Notes: generated by a model from the sequence alone, not told the origin. DNA of 64,000 nucleotides from Bathynomus jamesi (GCA_023014485.1 JAJOZX010007497.1:158247-222246), one strand, 5' to 3'; counted from the first letter of the stretch, positions 1 through 10,414 are shown. Numbers and translations are program-made.

Positions 1-966
1 ACTGGATGCTCTCGTATACGACCAACATAACTGGAGGATCTGTGGAGATTTGAAGGTAATACTAATATCATAAGTAAACTATTGCTATTGACTATGTTGT
101 TTTTCCAAAGGTTATTTGAGAGCGTATAAGAACAACTTCCCCACAGAAGTGATACAGTCCAATGCATAGATTTTTTTATCTGATAGAACAAATTCTCTAA
201 ATTCTTTAAATATTTACATTTTTTTTCAGATTGTGGCATTTGTATTGGGAATGCAAGGGGGATACACGAAATACCCATGTTTCCTCTGCAAATGGGATAG
301 CCGAGCGGATGAGAAGCACTATGCACAGCGTGAATGGGCATCCAGAGAGAATTTTGAACCTGGGTCGCATAATGTCGTTTCAGTGCCCCTTGTACCACCA
401 ACAAAAGTTTTGCTCCCACCACTTCATATTAAGCTGGGCTTGATGAAAAATTTCATCAAATCAATGAATAAGGAGGGTTCAGCATTCCGATATCTCGAGA
501 GTAAATTTCCTCATATATCTGATAAACTAAATGCTGGGGTTTTTGATGGTCCTCAAATTCGAACTTTGATCAAGGATACTCAGTTCGAAAACGCAATGAC
601 TCCAACTGAGAAGAATGCCTGGCAGGCATTCAAATCAGTTGTCACTGATTTTCTTGGCAAGCGTAGAAGTCCAGAATACGAGTCCGTTGTCGAAAACTTG
701 ATGGAAGCTTTCAAAGCTCATGGGTCGCGCATGTCCATAAAAATGCACTTTTTGTGGTCCCACTTGGACTATTTTCCTGAAAATTGCGGGGATTATAGTG
801 AGGAACAGGGTGAATGATTTCACCAAGATATCAAATAATGGAAGAGAGGTACCAGGGAAACTGGGATATCAATATGCTGGCGGACTATTGCTGGTGTTTG
901 AAGCGAGACGTGCCCGAAGAAAAACACAGACGGAAAGCCAAAAAAACTTCATTCCTTCCTCAATAA
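1..966 (+). pseudogene. Putative DDE transposase, C-terminal part, copy A
   Basis: Exon 1-55 ends in the CGDLK motif. An intron follows at 56-229 (donor AAG|GTAATA, acceptor TTTTTTTCAG). The next exon runs from 230 and reads IVAFVLGMQGGYTKYPCFLC, then PPLHIKLGLMKNF, GVFDGPQIRTLIKD, DFLGK and HFLWSHLDYFPEN. An in-frame TGA at 815-817 replaces the Arg expected in the GERFHQDI block, and a 1-nt deletion near 828 shifts the frame afterwards. The remaining codons to about 966 still recall the family's DYCW end. Compared with copy B it lacks one codon (Ala in ISDAKLN). I know the family as uncharacterised proteins abundant in arthropod genomes; the transposase role is inferred from the inverted ends of copies B and D. 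Dead copy. Confidence 0.7.
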
Positions 967-1252
967 ACTTTTTTCCATATTCATTGTATGAATAAAAGTA
1001 TTTATTCACACAATGTTTTCATTTTTCACGAGTGTTCTTATAATATTACTCGTATCTACAGTGTTTAAGCTAAAAAAATCAATAAATTTGGGGATGAAAT
1101 TGGACTTATAATAAATGGCCAATAGAGAAAAAACCTGACCTGATTGAGGAAAACCAATGTCATTTTCGAATTCAGCATGGTCGAATTATATAATATGAGT
1201 TGAAAAAACCCTCACAGCAGACAAAAGAATTTCATATGCATACCAGTGTTAT
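1..1252 (+). mobile_element. Copy A of a TIR transposon (PPLHIKLGLMK family), 5' part outside window
   Basis: This stretch is the near-identical reverse complement of about 5694-6950, which is copy B. The right end (about 1227-1252, reading ...GCATACCAGTGTTAT) is the same terminal sequence as the left end of copy B, which fixes the end of the element. The 5' half lies before the window. Copies A and B therefore form a large inverted repeat, with arms of about 1.25 kb and a spacer of about 4.4 kb. Confidence 0.75.
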
Positions 1253-2049
1253 TCGACCATATTCATCCATACGTCCATCTCTTAACTCGACCATTATCCT
1301 ATATCAATTTTATTAAATATTCATTTTACTTCTGTCAGTCTATGAAATGTGTACAAAACTTTATGCATCCAAACCTGTTCGTTGAAAGTCGTGCAAATAC
1401 GTTCTCATGTATTATTTTTTTTATTTTTTTTTAATTATTTCGCCTCTCGCAATAAACTTGAAAATGCTTATGCAAGTGTACGCAATTCGATGATCACAGC
1501 ATAAATTGAGCATCTGTAAACGTAAAATCTCCTCTCACTGATTCAAATTTATAAAACATCATCATGCGTTATGTTATATATCATGTTTGTCATGTTGTAT
1601 ATAAATATATACCGTATGTGCCCATATACTTTGTGTTGTACTAATAACCATATATAAATATAAAAACTGTAAGAATTGTAAGTGACTAATGTACTTAACG
1701 ATGTAATTAATGTACATAATGATGTAATGTGCTTAATGACGTAGTGAATGTACTTTAATGGAACTGTAAATAACGATAATAAGTGAATGTGAATTAATCC
1801 ATAATTATAATCATAGTTGTAGTAAACCAAAATTACAATGTACTCAGTGATGTACTTAGATTGTACTCAATGTACTACTCCGAAATTATGTCGCCCTTTA
1901 GAAATGTATACTCGGCGAAAATATGAATATTTTTTATTATTATTTTTTTAAATTTTTATTTGTAATCTTTCAAAATTCTGATCATGTGTTTAAAGGGGAA
2001 ACTTAACCTTCAACTCCCCAAAATTTAGATTATATATAAAGCATGTAAT
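1253..2049. repeat. AT-rich interspersed repeat R1, inverted partner at 58207-58530
   Basis: The part at about 1590-1900 is a degenerate run of units close to AATGTACTTAATGATGT. It recurs in reverse complement at about 58207-58530, including the flanking phrases GTGCCCATATACTTTGTGTT and ATTCATCCAT. No coding content is seen in 1253-2049. Confidence 0.55.
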
Positions 2050-2514
2050 TGTAAAATAACTGCTACTTCTTTTTCTTCTTGACTTCACTTACTCCCTTGT
2101 TAGCAGCCTCTCAGCGAGGAGGGGGCAGAGGCCTCTTGCCTCGTTAATTTTTTAGATTCCGGCCTGAGCCATGGTCGAAAGAGGTCGAACCTCTACCCCT
2201 GTAAATTCAGAGCACTACCTGTCATTTTTTGAAGTAAATTACAGTGAGAGAAACTTTTTTATATTTCCCCTTGGAGTTTGCCTCTCTTCAGAGAACTTAG
2301 TAAATAAAGTAGAGAAAATAGTTCCCGATAAGTTATAAAAAGAAAATCGGCAAACCTTCAGAAAAAGTATCAGAGTGTTATAGAAAGAGAAAAAAAGAAA
2401 TGAGAGAAAAATTAAAATATTATAGAAGAAAACTATCGCGAGAAATATCTGTTGCTGCCTCCTAACCAAAACCCTGTCGATTTCGAACCACCCAGGGCCA
2501 TAGACGGAGGTGTT

Positions 2515-2515
<1 letters not shown>
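2050..2515. repeat. Interspersed repeat R2, inverted partner at 57335-57640
   Basis: The end CTGCCTCCTAACCAAAACCC ... GGCCATAGACGGAGG ... TTAACATATATA recurs in reverse complement at 57335-57420. The adjoining parts (GTTCCCGATAAGTTA, TCTCTTCAGAGAACTTA) are also related in 57420-57600. Both copies end in (TA)n. Family unknown. Confidence 0.6.

Positions 2516-2557
<42 letters not shown>
2516..2557. repeat. (TA)n microsatellite
   Basis: About 20 uninterrupted TA units between repeat R2 and the decayed mariner. Confidence 0.95.
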
Positions 2558-2562
<5 letters not shown>

Positions 2563-2570
2563 CGCATATG

Positions 2571-3717
2571 TTAAACGCATAGGAAATTAAAAACTACAAT
2601 TTTTTCATTCAACCATGATTTAGTGATTTTATTACATAACCTTTTGAGTTTACACATGTGTTGAAAGTGTTTTCCACCATTTTGCAGGCACAGAGCAACT
2701 CGTCTACACTTGTTGTCAAACACTTTTTTTAAAGTGTTGGTTGATATTGAAGCAATGTAAGTGGATATTGCGGTTTTTAAGTTCTGAATTGTTTTCGGGC
2801 GGTCTTTATAAACAACACCTTTTGCTGCTCCCCACAAGAAATAATCGGGCGGCGTAAGGTCTGGGGATCATGGAGGTCAAAGCCCCCTTGAAATTATGCG
2901 ATCTCCAAACACATCATGCAGTAGCTCCATGGAAAGGTGAGCAGTGTGTGCCGTGGCACTATCTTGCTGGAAGTATGCATTCAGTATTTCCATTTCGTTT
3001 AGCTGTCCAATAAATGGATACAGAATTTCTGAACAGTATCGTTCAGCATTTATCGTGTTCTCAAAGAAAATATGACCGACAATTCGCTTTCTTGATATTG
3101 CAACCCAATCGCCGATTTTCTGGTCGTGCAATGGTGTTTCATGAATAGCGTGAGGAATTTCTGAATTCCAGAAACGACTGTTTTGTGAGTTTATGTAGCG
3201 TGACAGATAGAACCACGCCTCGTCTGTGTAAAAGGTTTCATCTAGCACATCGATTACTTTATCTCTGGTGAAATTTTGAAACCACTCACAATAATACACT
3301 CTTCTCGTGATCAGTCGCTTTTAACTCTTGCACGGCCGACATTTTGTATGGAAATAATTTCAGTTCTTGTCTTACAGCTTTGTGCGCAATACCTACAGCG
3401 ACGTTAGTCTCCTGAACCAATTTTTTTATTGATTTAGAGGGGCTTTTCAACATCTTATCAGAAATGTCCAAAAGCTTTTCCTCCGATAAACCAGTAGGTC
3501 TACCACTTCTAACTGCATCTGCTACCGAACCGGTTATCCGAAATTTACAGATTAAATCACGTACAGTATCACGATGTGGAACAACGGAATATGGAAACTT
3601 CTCACGAAATTTTTGTTTCACAACATCTGTATACTTATCGCCTGCTCGAAACACATACTCAGCTAAAAATATTCGTTCCTCAGTTGTTAACATATTCACA
3701 GACAAGGATGCACACAC
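2571..3717 (-). pseudogene. Tc1/mariner-type transposase, broken
   Basis: Read on the minus strand from 3717. An N-terminal helix-turn-helix region carries the GSVADAVRSGRPT hinge typical of mariner relatives. The DDE core follows with YTDEAWFYLSRYINSQNSRF (first Asp), NAYFQQDSATAH (second Asp) and SPDLTPPDYFLWG (third Asp). By my count about 38 residues separate the second and third Asp. Lesions: a 1-nt deletion near 3300 (DHEK/YYCEW), and two TGA codons near 2866-2877, at positions where relatives have Trp and Arg in WPPRSPD. The tail (KVFDNKCRRVALCLQNGGKH) is intact to about 2600. The family is a common arthropod mariner relative. No clear terminal inverted repeats were found; both flanks are (TA)n. 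Confidence 0.85.
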
Positions 3718-3858
3718 ATTTTTTCACCAAGCTATTGACACACACTATTGCCACGATCCCAACTCTGTCACAGTATTGACACGATCGATTTTAAACCGGC
3801 TTAGCGCGCATAAACTGGCTGTAGTACGTTGACTGCGGAGAGACTCTTCGAACGCACT

Positions 3859-3887
3859 GTATATATATATATATTATATATATATGA
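3859..3887. repeat. (TA)n microsatellite
   Basis: Short TA run just outside the 5' side of the mariner remnant. The target dinucleotide of mariners is TA, so insertion into a TA tract is plausible. Confidence 0.9.
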
Positions 3888-4079
3888 CGCAAACCCACAA
3901 GGAAAAAGAAAAATGATTCCAAGGCCTTTCGATATTCAGAAACACTATCCGCGTAAAAAAATAAAAAGAACAATTAAAATTCGAAAAGTTAAAAGAGTAC
4001 ATTTCTAAAAACTACGAAGGTTTTCGAAAGAATTTTCCCTCATCATTCAGGCGGAGAACAGAAATTAAAAGTTAGAGTT

Positions 4080-4900
4080 AATTAAAAGTGATATTTATAA
4101 AAATCTTCATGCTATTAACTTTGACAACCAAATATTGGTCATAAAATCAATTTGGAAGGTTCCATCGAGGGACAATCGAAATCACATTCAGCAGCATGTC
4201 GGGACAATGCGGAAAAATGGAACTATTCAATGATTAAAAATTGCAAAAATGACCTAACTATGCCTGTGTAATGGATGTCGCTAAGCTTGGTGGATATAAG
4301 AGAAATTCCCGGCATCTTGAAGAAAGCGAAAATTTTCTCTTTATATGAAGGATGAGATAGAGCTCTAACAAAGAACAACTTACCACTGTCATTTACATCT
4401 CATCTTACCTGTTTTGAGTTTTTGGAACGCAGTAAAGATTCAATGAGAAATCGTATGGCTTCTGGTTAGGAAGAACGGGCCCATTACAGCTAACGGAGCT
4501 TTATAACAATATCTTTGATGCTCTTGGAAAGAGAGAAAATTCCGATGTAATATACACAGACACCATTCCACAAATGTGATCATGGTAAAGAGCAAGCAAA
4601 ATGAAACATATGAAGATAAGAGAAAAAATTAGAAAATGGATCTGTAATTTCCTCAGAGAACGACAGCAGGTTGTAACAGTGGTAACACACACAGACAACG
4701 AAATATCCAGCAGTTGTAACCAGCATCGTTTGCCAGTGATACCAAAATTAGTCAAAAAATATGAAACTCTGATGATGTAAAGGACTTACAAACGGACACA
4801 AACAGAATATACAAATGGTCAAAACACAATAATATGAAACTTAGTAGTGAAAATTTTCAGCTCTTAAAATATGGAAAAAATTAGTAACTAAAACAGATAG
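4080..4900 (+). pseudogene. LINE reverse transcriptase fragment (family of 30590-33400)
   Basis: Frame-shifted plus-strand translation retains recognisable RT segments: MIKNCKND, a block like EIPGILKKAK, LTSHLT, FDALGKRENSDVIYTD, KIRKWICNFLRERQQVV and DTNRIYKWSKHNNMKLSSEN. The first four align with the RT of the LINE at 32930-33390 (LIKNCKNA, EISGFLKSAN, SLTSHLTKIFE, IDALESDENYAVIYTD), so both come from one non-LTR family. Many stops and frameshifts; 5' truncated as is usual for LINEs. 4900-5420 is AT-rich with no recognisable content. Confidence 0.65.
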
Positions 4901-5428
4901 ACTAATATGCTACAAATAGACGAGAAATTCAAGGAAATAAAAGCAAAATATTTATGAGTTATAATGATTAACGATGCGAAATTTGAGACACACAAAAAGA
5001 GATAGCAATAAGCAAATCAAAATGATAACGAGACAGACACCAAGAACCTTTGAAAGAAAGGACAAGACTGTAATAATTTCTTTGTAGAAAACACTGATCC
5101 TACCAAAACTGGAAATGCTGCTCAATTTTAATTAACGTCTTCATATAAAAAAGAAGAAATTAATATGGAAGAAGAAATTCAAGAAAATTTTAAAGCCATT
5201 AACAATCAATGAGGGCAAAGAATAAATTAAAACTATTTTCGAAGAAAAGGAAAAAGAATAAAATGTTAATCACGTTTAAAAACCGTCTCATTTCTTACTG
5301 AGTAATGAAACCTTACCTAAGTGTATTTTAATTTTAAATCTGTAACCCATAATAATGAGTGAAGAGGGCCAAAAATTAACTGGTACAGCGCTCAAACCAA
5401 CGAATGCGGCCCATTGTGCAAACTCCTT

Positions 5429-5439
5429 TATTATTATTA

Positions 5440-5477
<38 letters not shown>

Positions 5478-5610
5478 ATAATAATGGGGATTCAAACCCT
5501 CGACCTCAGTTGTTGTTGTTGTTGTTCGTTAGCCGATCAGCCCACCCTGGTCGAGCAAGCCGGCGGCACGCAGGTAACCGATCGCCCTCTCCGGAGGGGA
5601 CCAGAGATTA
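5429..5610 (-). repeat. tRNA-derived SINE with (ATT)n tail
   Basis: On the minus strand an A-box-like stretch (GGTGGGCTGATCGGCTAACG) is followed by a B-box-like GGGTTTGAATCCCC and then a long (ATT)n/(ATA)n tail at 5429-5485. This order of box A, box B and simple tail is the layout of a tRNA-headed SINE. Confidence 0.55.
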
Positions 5611-7601
5611 TAATAGTTATATTGCATCATACCAGACAGGCCATAACATATAAATAACGAGATATAAAGTGTAACGTTTTCATACGTCAATTCATAACAC
5701 TGGTATGCATATGAAATTTTTTTGTCTGCTGTGAGGGTTTTTTCAACTCATATTATATAATTCGACCATGCTGAATTCGAAAATGACATTGGTTTTCCTC
5801 AATCAGGTCAGGTTTTTTCTCTATTGGCCATTTATTATAAGTCCAATTTTATCCCCAAATTTATTGATTTTTTTAGCTTAAACACTGTAGATACGAGTAA
5901 TATTATAAGAACACTCGTGAAAAATGAAAACATTGTGTGAATAAATACTTTTATTCATACAATGAATATGGAAAAAAGTTTATTGAGGAAGGAATGAAGT
6001 TTTTTTGGCTTTCCGTCTGTGTTTTTCTTCGGGCACGTCTCGCTTCAAACACCAGCAATAGTCCGCCAGCATATTGATATCCCAGTTTCCCTGGTACCTC
6101 TCTTCCATTATTTTGATATCTTGGTGAAATCATTCACCCTGTTCCTCACTATAATCCCCGCAATTTTCAGGAAAATAGTCCAAGTGGGACCACAAAAAGT
6201 GCATTTTTATGGACATGCGCGACCCATGAGCTTTGAAAGCTTCCATCAAGTTTTCGACAGGACTCGTATTCTGGACTTCTACACTTGCCAAGAAAATCAG
6301 TGACAACTGATTTGAATGCCTGCCAGGCATTCTTCTCAGTTGGAGTCATTGCGTTTTCGAACTGAGTATCCTTGATCAAAGTTCGAATTTGAGGACCATC
6401 AAAAACCCCAGCATTTAGTTTAGCATCAGATATATGAGGAAATTTACTCTCGAGATATCGGAATGCTGAACCCTCCTTATTCATTGATTTGATGAAATTT
6501 TTCATCAAGCCCAGCTTAATATGAAGTGGTGGGAGCAAAACTTTTGTTGGTGGTACAAGGGGCACTGAAACGACATTATGCGACCCAGGTTCAAAATTCT
6601 CTCTGGATGCCCATTCACGCTGTGCATAGTGCTTCTCATCCGCTCGGCTATCCCATTTGCAGAGGAAACATGGGTATTTCGTGTATCCCCCTTGCATTCC
6701 CAATACAAATGCCACAATCTGAAAAAAAATGAAAAATATTTAAAGAATTTAGAGAATTTGTTCTATCAGATAAAAAAATCTATGCATTGGACTGTATCAC
6801 TTCTGTGGGGAAGTTAAGTGTTCTTATACGCTCTCAAATAACCTTTGGAAAAACAACATAGTCAATAGCAATAGTTTACTTATGATATTAGTATTACCTT
6901 CAAATCTCCACAGATCCTCCAGTTATGTTGGTCGTGTACGAGAGCATCCAGTAAAATTTTCATGTTATCGTAGCTCTCAGTAAGTTGTATGGAATGTGCT
7001 ACAGGGACTGATGCAACCCTATTCCCAATGTTGAGAAGTACTGCTTTCAAACTTCGTTTAGACGAGTCTATAAAAAGTCTCCATTCTGATGCGTTATATG
7101 GCAGGCCCAAGGATTCGATTAGCTCCTCAACATTGCAGCAGTACACTAAGGAAGAGGTATTTTCGTGCACTGCAAAAAACTTGCGGAATTCTTCCTCTCG
7201 TTTCCTATACCAGGAGAATGTTGTTCCCGGAGCCAGCAAGTTGTCCTCTCGAAGTCGTGAGCCCAAGATCTCGGCAGCTAATTTGGAAAGTCCTAAATCC
7301 CTGGTAAGATCATTAAGTTTGGCTTGGTTGGGAGGCCTCGGCTCATTTGAAGCGGTATTTTGAGGTATATACGACTGGGACTGGTCATTGGCATTGGTCA
7401 TTGATTCATCATCAGAATCATCGAAGTCCAGGGTTTGAGGTGGGTCGGGTATTGGAATTCCAGGACCATGGGGTACAGGTCTCACAGCAGAAGGAATGTC
7501 AGGGTATACAACAATGTGTTTATTCTTCTTGTTAACTCCTGAAAATAGAAACACAGAAACATGGATATAAAACTTGCATATGAAATAGAAGAAGCATTCA
7601 G

Positions 7602-7663
7602 ACAGTGGCGGCTCGTGAGGGAAGGCTGCGGTCTGTAAGATATGAAATAGGTCGATGGAGTCT
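7602..7663 (+). repeat. Possible hAT-type terminal fragment
   Basis: The sequence starting CAGTGGCGGCTCGTGAGG resembles the terminal inverted repeats of hAT non-autonomous elements. No matching opposite end is visible; it runs straight into the hairpin at 7664. Confidence 0.35.
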
Positions 7664-7735
7664 GTATATTTTCTTTCTTTTTCATTCATATTGTCCCTTC
7701 GGGGACAATATGAATGAAAAAGAAAGAAAATATAC
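7664..7735. other. Perfect 34-bp palindrome with TTCG loop
   Basis: The arm 7664-7697 is exactly reverse-complementary to 7702-7735, with loop TTCG at 7698-7701 (CCC-TTCG-GGG closing). It lies in intron 1 of copy B, between the hAT-like fragment and the MULE. Confidence 0.9.
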
Positions 7736-8070
7736 AATCATTGTATATGTAAATGTAACTTGTATAACAATATGTATGTGTAAATGCATTTTATATAACA
7801 ATATGTATATGTAAATGTATGATTACCATTATGGTGAATATTATGCTCGTGACCGGAAAATTCGCCGTAAACATTTTCGCCGTAGGAAAATTCGCCGTAA
7901 ACATTTTTGCCGTAAACATTTTCGCCGTAAGACAAATTCGCCGTAAGGATATTTCGCCGTAAATAAAATAAAATTAAAATTAAAAAAAAAGTTTAACTGA
8001 ACCCTTATAATAGCCGGTGCTGGTTAAGTGTGCGGTCTACCTAGCTTCGAGCAGTCTACCACAATTAAGA

Positions 8071-8845
8071 TTCTTTATACTGTACGGCATTGACGATTGG
8101 TTAGGTTAAGTCGTGATAGTTTGGTTAAATAAATTTCTTAAATAAATTCCTTATCTTGCTTTGAAACTCACTATATAGGAGGAGAACGAGGCCGAGGCGC
8201 GCGAAGGCGAAGAATGGAGCCGACATTCTTTATACTGTACGGCATTGACGATTGGTTAGGTTAAGTCGTGATAGTTTGGTTAAATAAATTTCTTAAATAA
8301 ATTCCTTATCTTGCTTTGAAACTCACTATATAGGAGGAGAACGAGGCCGAGGCGCGCGAAGGCGAAGAATGGAGCCAACATTCTTTATACTGTACGGCAT
8401 TGACGATTGGTTAGGTTAGGTCGTGATAGTTTGGTTAAATAAATTTCTTAAATAAATTCCTTATCTTGCTTTGAAACTCACTATATAGGAGGAGAACGAG
8501 GCCGAGGCGCGCGAAGGCGAAGAATGGAGCCAACATTCTTTATACTGTACGGCATTGACGATTGGTTAGGTTAAGTCGTGATAGTTTGGTTAAATAAATT
8601 TCTTAAATAAATTCCTTATCTTGCTTTGAAACTCACTATATAGGAGGAGAACGAGGCCGAGGCGCGCGAAGGCGAAGAATGGAGCCAACATTCTTTATAC
8701 TGTACGGCATTGACGATTGGTTAGGTTAAGTCGTGATAGTTTGGTTAAATAAATTTCTTAAATAAATTCCTTATCTTGCTTTGAAACTCACTATATAGGA
8801 GGAGAACGAGGCCGAGGCGCGCGAAGGCGAAGAATGGAGCCAACA
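8071..8845 (+). repeat. Five tandem 155-bp repeats inside the MULE
   Basis: TTCTTTATACTGTACGGCAT starts at 8071, 8226, 8381, 8536 and 8691, an exact 155-bp period. Copies differ by single bases only (for example GGTTAAG against GGTTAGG at 8415). The last 66 bp of each unit encode the same transposase segment (FETHYIGGERGRGARRRRME). Confidence 0.95.
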
Positions 8846-9043
8846 TTTCCTATAGAATTGTGGAATGTTGTCGAAAGAACTCATAATAATATGCCGAGAA
8901 CGAACAACAGTATAGAAGGCTTCCACAATGCAATACAAAGCTCTATTACTAACATGCATCCAAGTATCTAGAAACTCATAACCAATTTGATGAAGGAAGA
9001 GAGTTTATTTTTAAGAAGTTTTATCACTGACTTTTACCATTGA
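8780..9043 (+). pseudogene. MULE transposase C-terminal fragment
   Basis: The frame from 8780 reads FETHYIGG, an Arg-rich run, then TFPIELWNV, MPRTNNSIEGFHN and NMHPSI, a TAG, and ends at 9043. The order IG-(Arg-rich)-P-FPIxLWN-RTNNxxEGxH-HPxI is the hallmark C-terminal block of MULE transposases of the FLYWCH-associated animal type. The upstream catalytic DDE core is absent, so this copy could only move with transposase supplied elsewhere. Confidence 0.8.
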
Positions 9044-9881
9044 ATAAAGACTTGCCTTTTTAATGCTTATATAATACCCTTTATCATCCATTGATTATTT
9101 TTTTTAAATTTTACGGCGAAATGTCCTTACGGCGAATTTGTCTTACGGCGAAAATGTTTACAGCGAATTTTCCTACGGCGAAAATGTTTGCGGCGAAATT
9201 TCCTAGAACCTATTATGCTATATATGGTGAATATTACATTATGGTGAATATTATGTCAAGTTTCATACGAGGATTTCAAAATATTTAAGAAAAATAAATT
9301 TATAAGCCCACCTTGGAGGTTTGTCATGCAGAAATAGCAATCTGTCACGTGATCCTTTCCTTCTCTCCAAATCATGGGAATTCCAAAAGGCAAAGATTTC
9401 GCTCTGCCTTTGCTCCATCTTCTCAAATTTTTAATGCACGTCTTGCAGCACATATGAGGGCGAAATTTTTGTGCTGGTCCCCTAGCTTAATTCCAAAGTA
9501 TGCTCTATACATTGTCTTCACAAATTTAGTGATTTGGGACTGGTTATTTGGCATGGTAACCGTCCCACATATGTAGCAGAATCTATTGGGATCATTTTTA
9601 CACGCTCTATTCATTATGAAATATTTTATCTATATGCCTGAAAAGTAAAAAAAGATATTATACAAGTGAAACAAGTGATGATAGATGTTACTGTTCCAAT
9701 TCCGCTTTGACAAAATCACGAAAACTTCTATTTTACTTATGAGGCCATAGCTGGATAACCTGAGCTGATTGAGAAAAGCAGATTGCAGATTCGAAATCAG
9801 CAGGAAAAACTCTATAAGAATCACTTACAAAACCCTTGACAGCAAAATTGATGCATACCAGTGTAATCAATATGCAACGGC

Positions 9882-10146
9882 TATTCAATTCGTACATACA
9901 GTACAAGTCATTATTGGAAGGATTTAAAAGAAACGAATTAGAGACAAAGAGTGGGTATTAAGGACTAAGAAGTACAACTACGGGTTCCAATCCTGCTATA
10001 TGCAATGTACATGCATAATCTAATAAAATTTAGGGACGAGGGTTAGATGCAAGACAACCATAATAGAATAGCACAATAGAAAGCACAAATCGAAATTCTA
10101 TCCAAACTCGCTCAGGCGATTTTGGTTTCTCATGTAAAAATGAACA
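9882..10146 (+). repeat. Interspersed repeat R3, direct partner at 58664-59010
   Basis: GTGGGTATTAAGGACTAAGA, TACGGGTTCCAATCCTG, AGGGACGAGGGT and ATCCAAACTCGC...GCGATTTTGGTT appear in the same order at 58735-59000. Both copies end in a (TA)n-rich tract. The GGTTCCAATCC phrase is B-box-like, so a SINE origin is possible. Confidence 0.6.
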
Positions 10147-10414
10147 TTCGAACATAAAAACCATACAACATAAGAACTGTATGAAAATAATGAATATAGT
10201 GGTTTATATAAAGATTATCTAAATACACGGATTAGGTAAACATGAGGATTATATGAATATAATATATAAGGATATACAGGATGATATAAATATATGTTTA
10301 TATAAATATACGAAGTATATAAGTGGATATAAGAATTATATACATGGATATAGAACTCATACGAATGAATATAAAAATATATGAACATATGAATTATTCA
10401 TTGTTCATTTTTAT

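Larger units (their letters stand above)
7839..9219 (+). mobile_element. Internally deleted Mutator-like element (MULE) with 9-bp target duplication
   Basis: The target duplication TATTATGCT is at 7839-7847 and 9211-9219; the element is 7848-9210. The termini are inverted repeats of about 110 bp built from the motif TTCGCCGTAA spaced by AAACATT, AAGACAAA and AAGGATA. Plus-strand coding remnants at 8780-9043 match the MULE transposase C-terminus. A 9-bp duplication fits Mutator insertion. Five 155-bp tandem repeats fill most of the interior. Confidence 0.85.
5980..9614 (-). pseudogene. Putative DDE transposase, copy B, three exons
   Basis: Exon 1 (9614 to about 9315) encodes a Cys-rich N-terminus: FCYICG, CCKTC, MPW-like GIPMIWREGKDHVTDCYFC. 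It has a frameshift near 9440 and ends at donor AAG|GTGGGC. Exon 2 (about 7543 to 6902; acceptor TTTCTATTTTCAG) has an acidic linker (DFDDSDDES), LNDLTRDLGLSK, EWRLFIDSSKRSLKAVLL and ICGDLK. Exon 3 (about 6722 to 5980; acceptor TTTTTTTCAG) has GYTKYPCFLCKWDSR, PPLHIKLGLMKNF, DFLGK, HFLWSHLDYFPEN and DYCWCLKRD, then TAA at 5980-5982. Lesions: a 2-nt deletion near 6262 and a TGA at the same codon as copy A (Arg of GERFHQDI). FIDSS, CGDLK and the HGE region are candidate catalytic acids by inference only. Confidence 0.7.
5694..9867 (-). mobile_element. Copy B of the PPLHIKLGLMK TIR transposon, with nested MULE
   Basis: The left end (5694: ATAACACTGGTATGCAT...) and the right end, read in reverse complement from 9867 (ATTACACTGGTATGCATC...), form terminal inverted repeats. 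Similarity continues inward for roughly 150 bp with gaps: TGTCTGCTGTGAGGGTTTT against TTTGCTGTCAAGGGTTTTG, then TCAATCAGGTCAGGTT against TCAATCAGCTCAGGTT. The element carries one three-exon gene on the minus strand. It is interrupted in its first intron by a MULE (7848-9210) and by a hairpin insertion. The exact target duplication is unclear. Confidence 0.75.

Noticed and set aside
2877..3832. Plus-strand frames at 3464-3832
   Set aside because: Antisense of the mariner transposase.
5355..5657. 100-aa open frame with a poly-Ile run
   Set aside because: It is translation of a SINE and its (ATT)n tail.
8071..8845. Five regular repeats considered as a CRISPR-like array or satellite
   Set aside because: Tandem without spacers, inside a MULE, and each unit encodes part of the MULE transposase.
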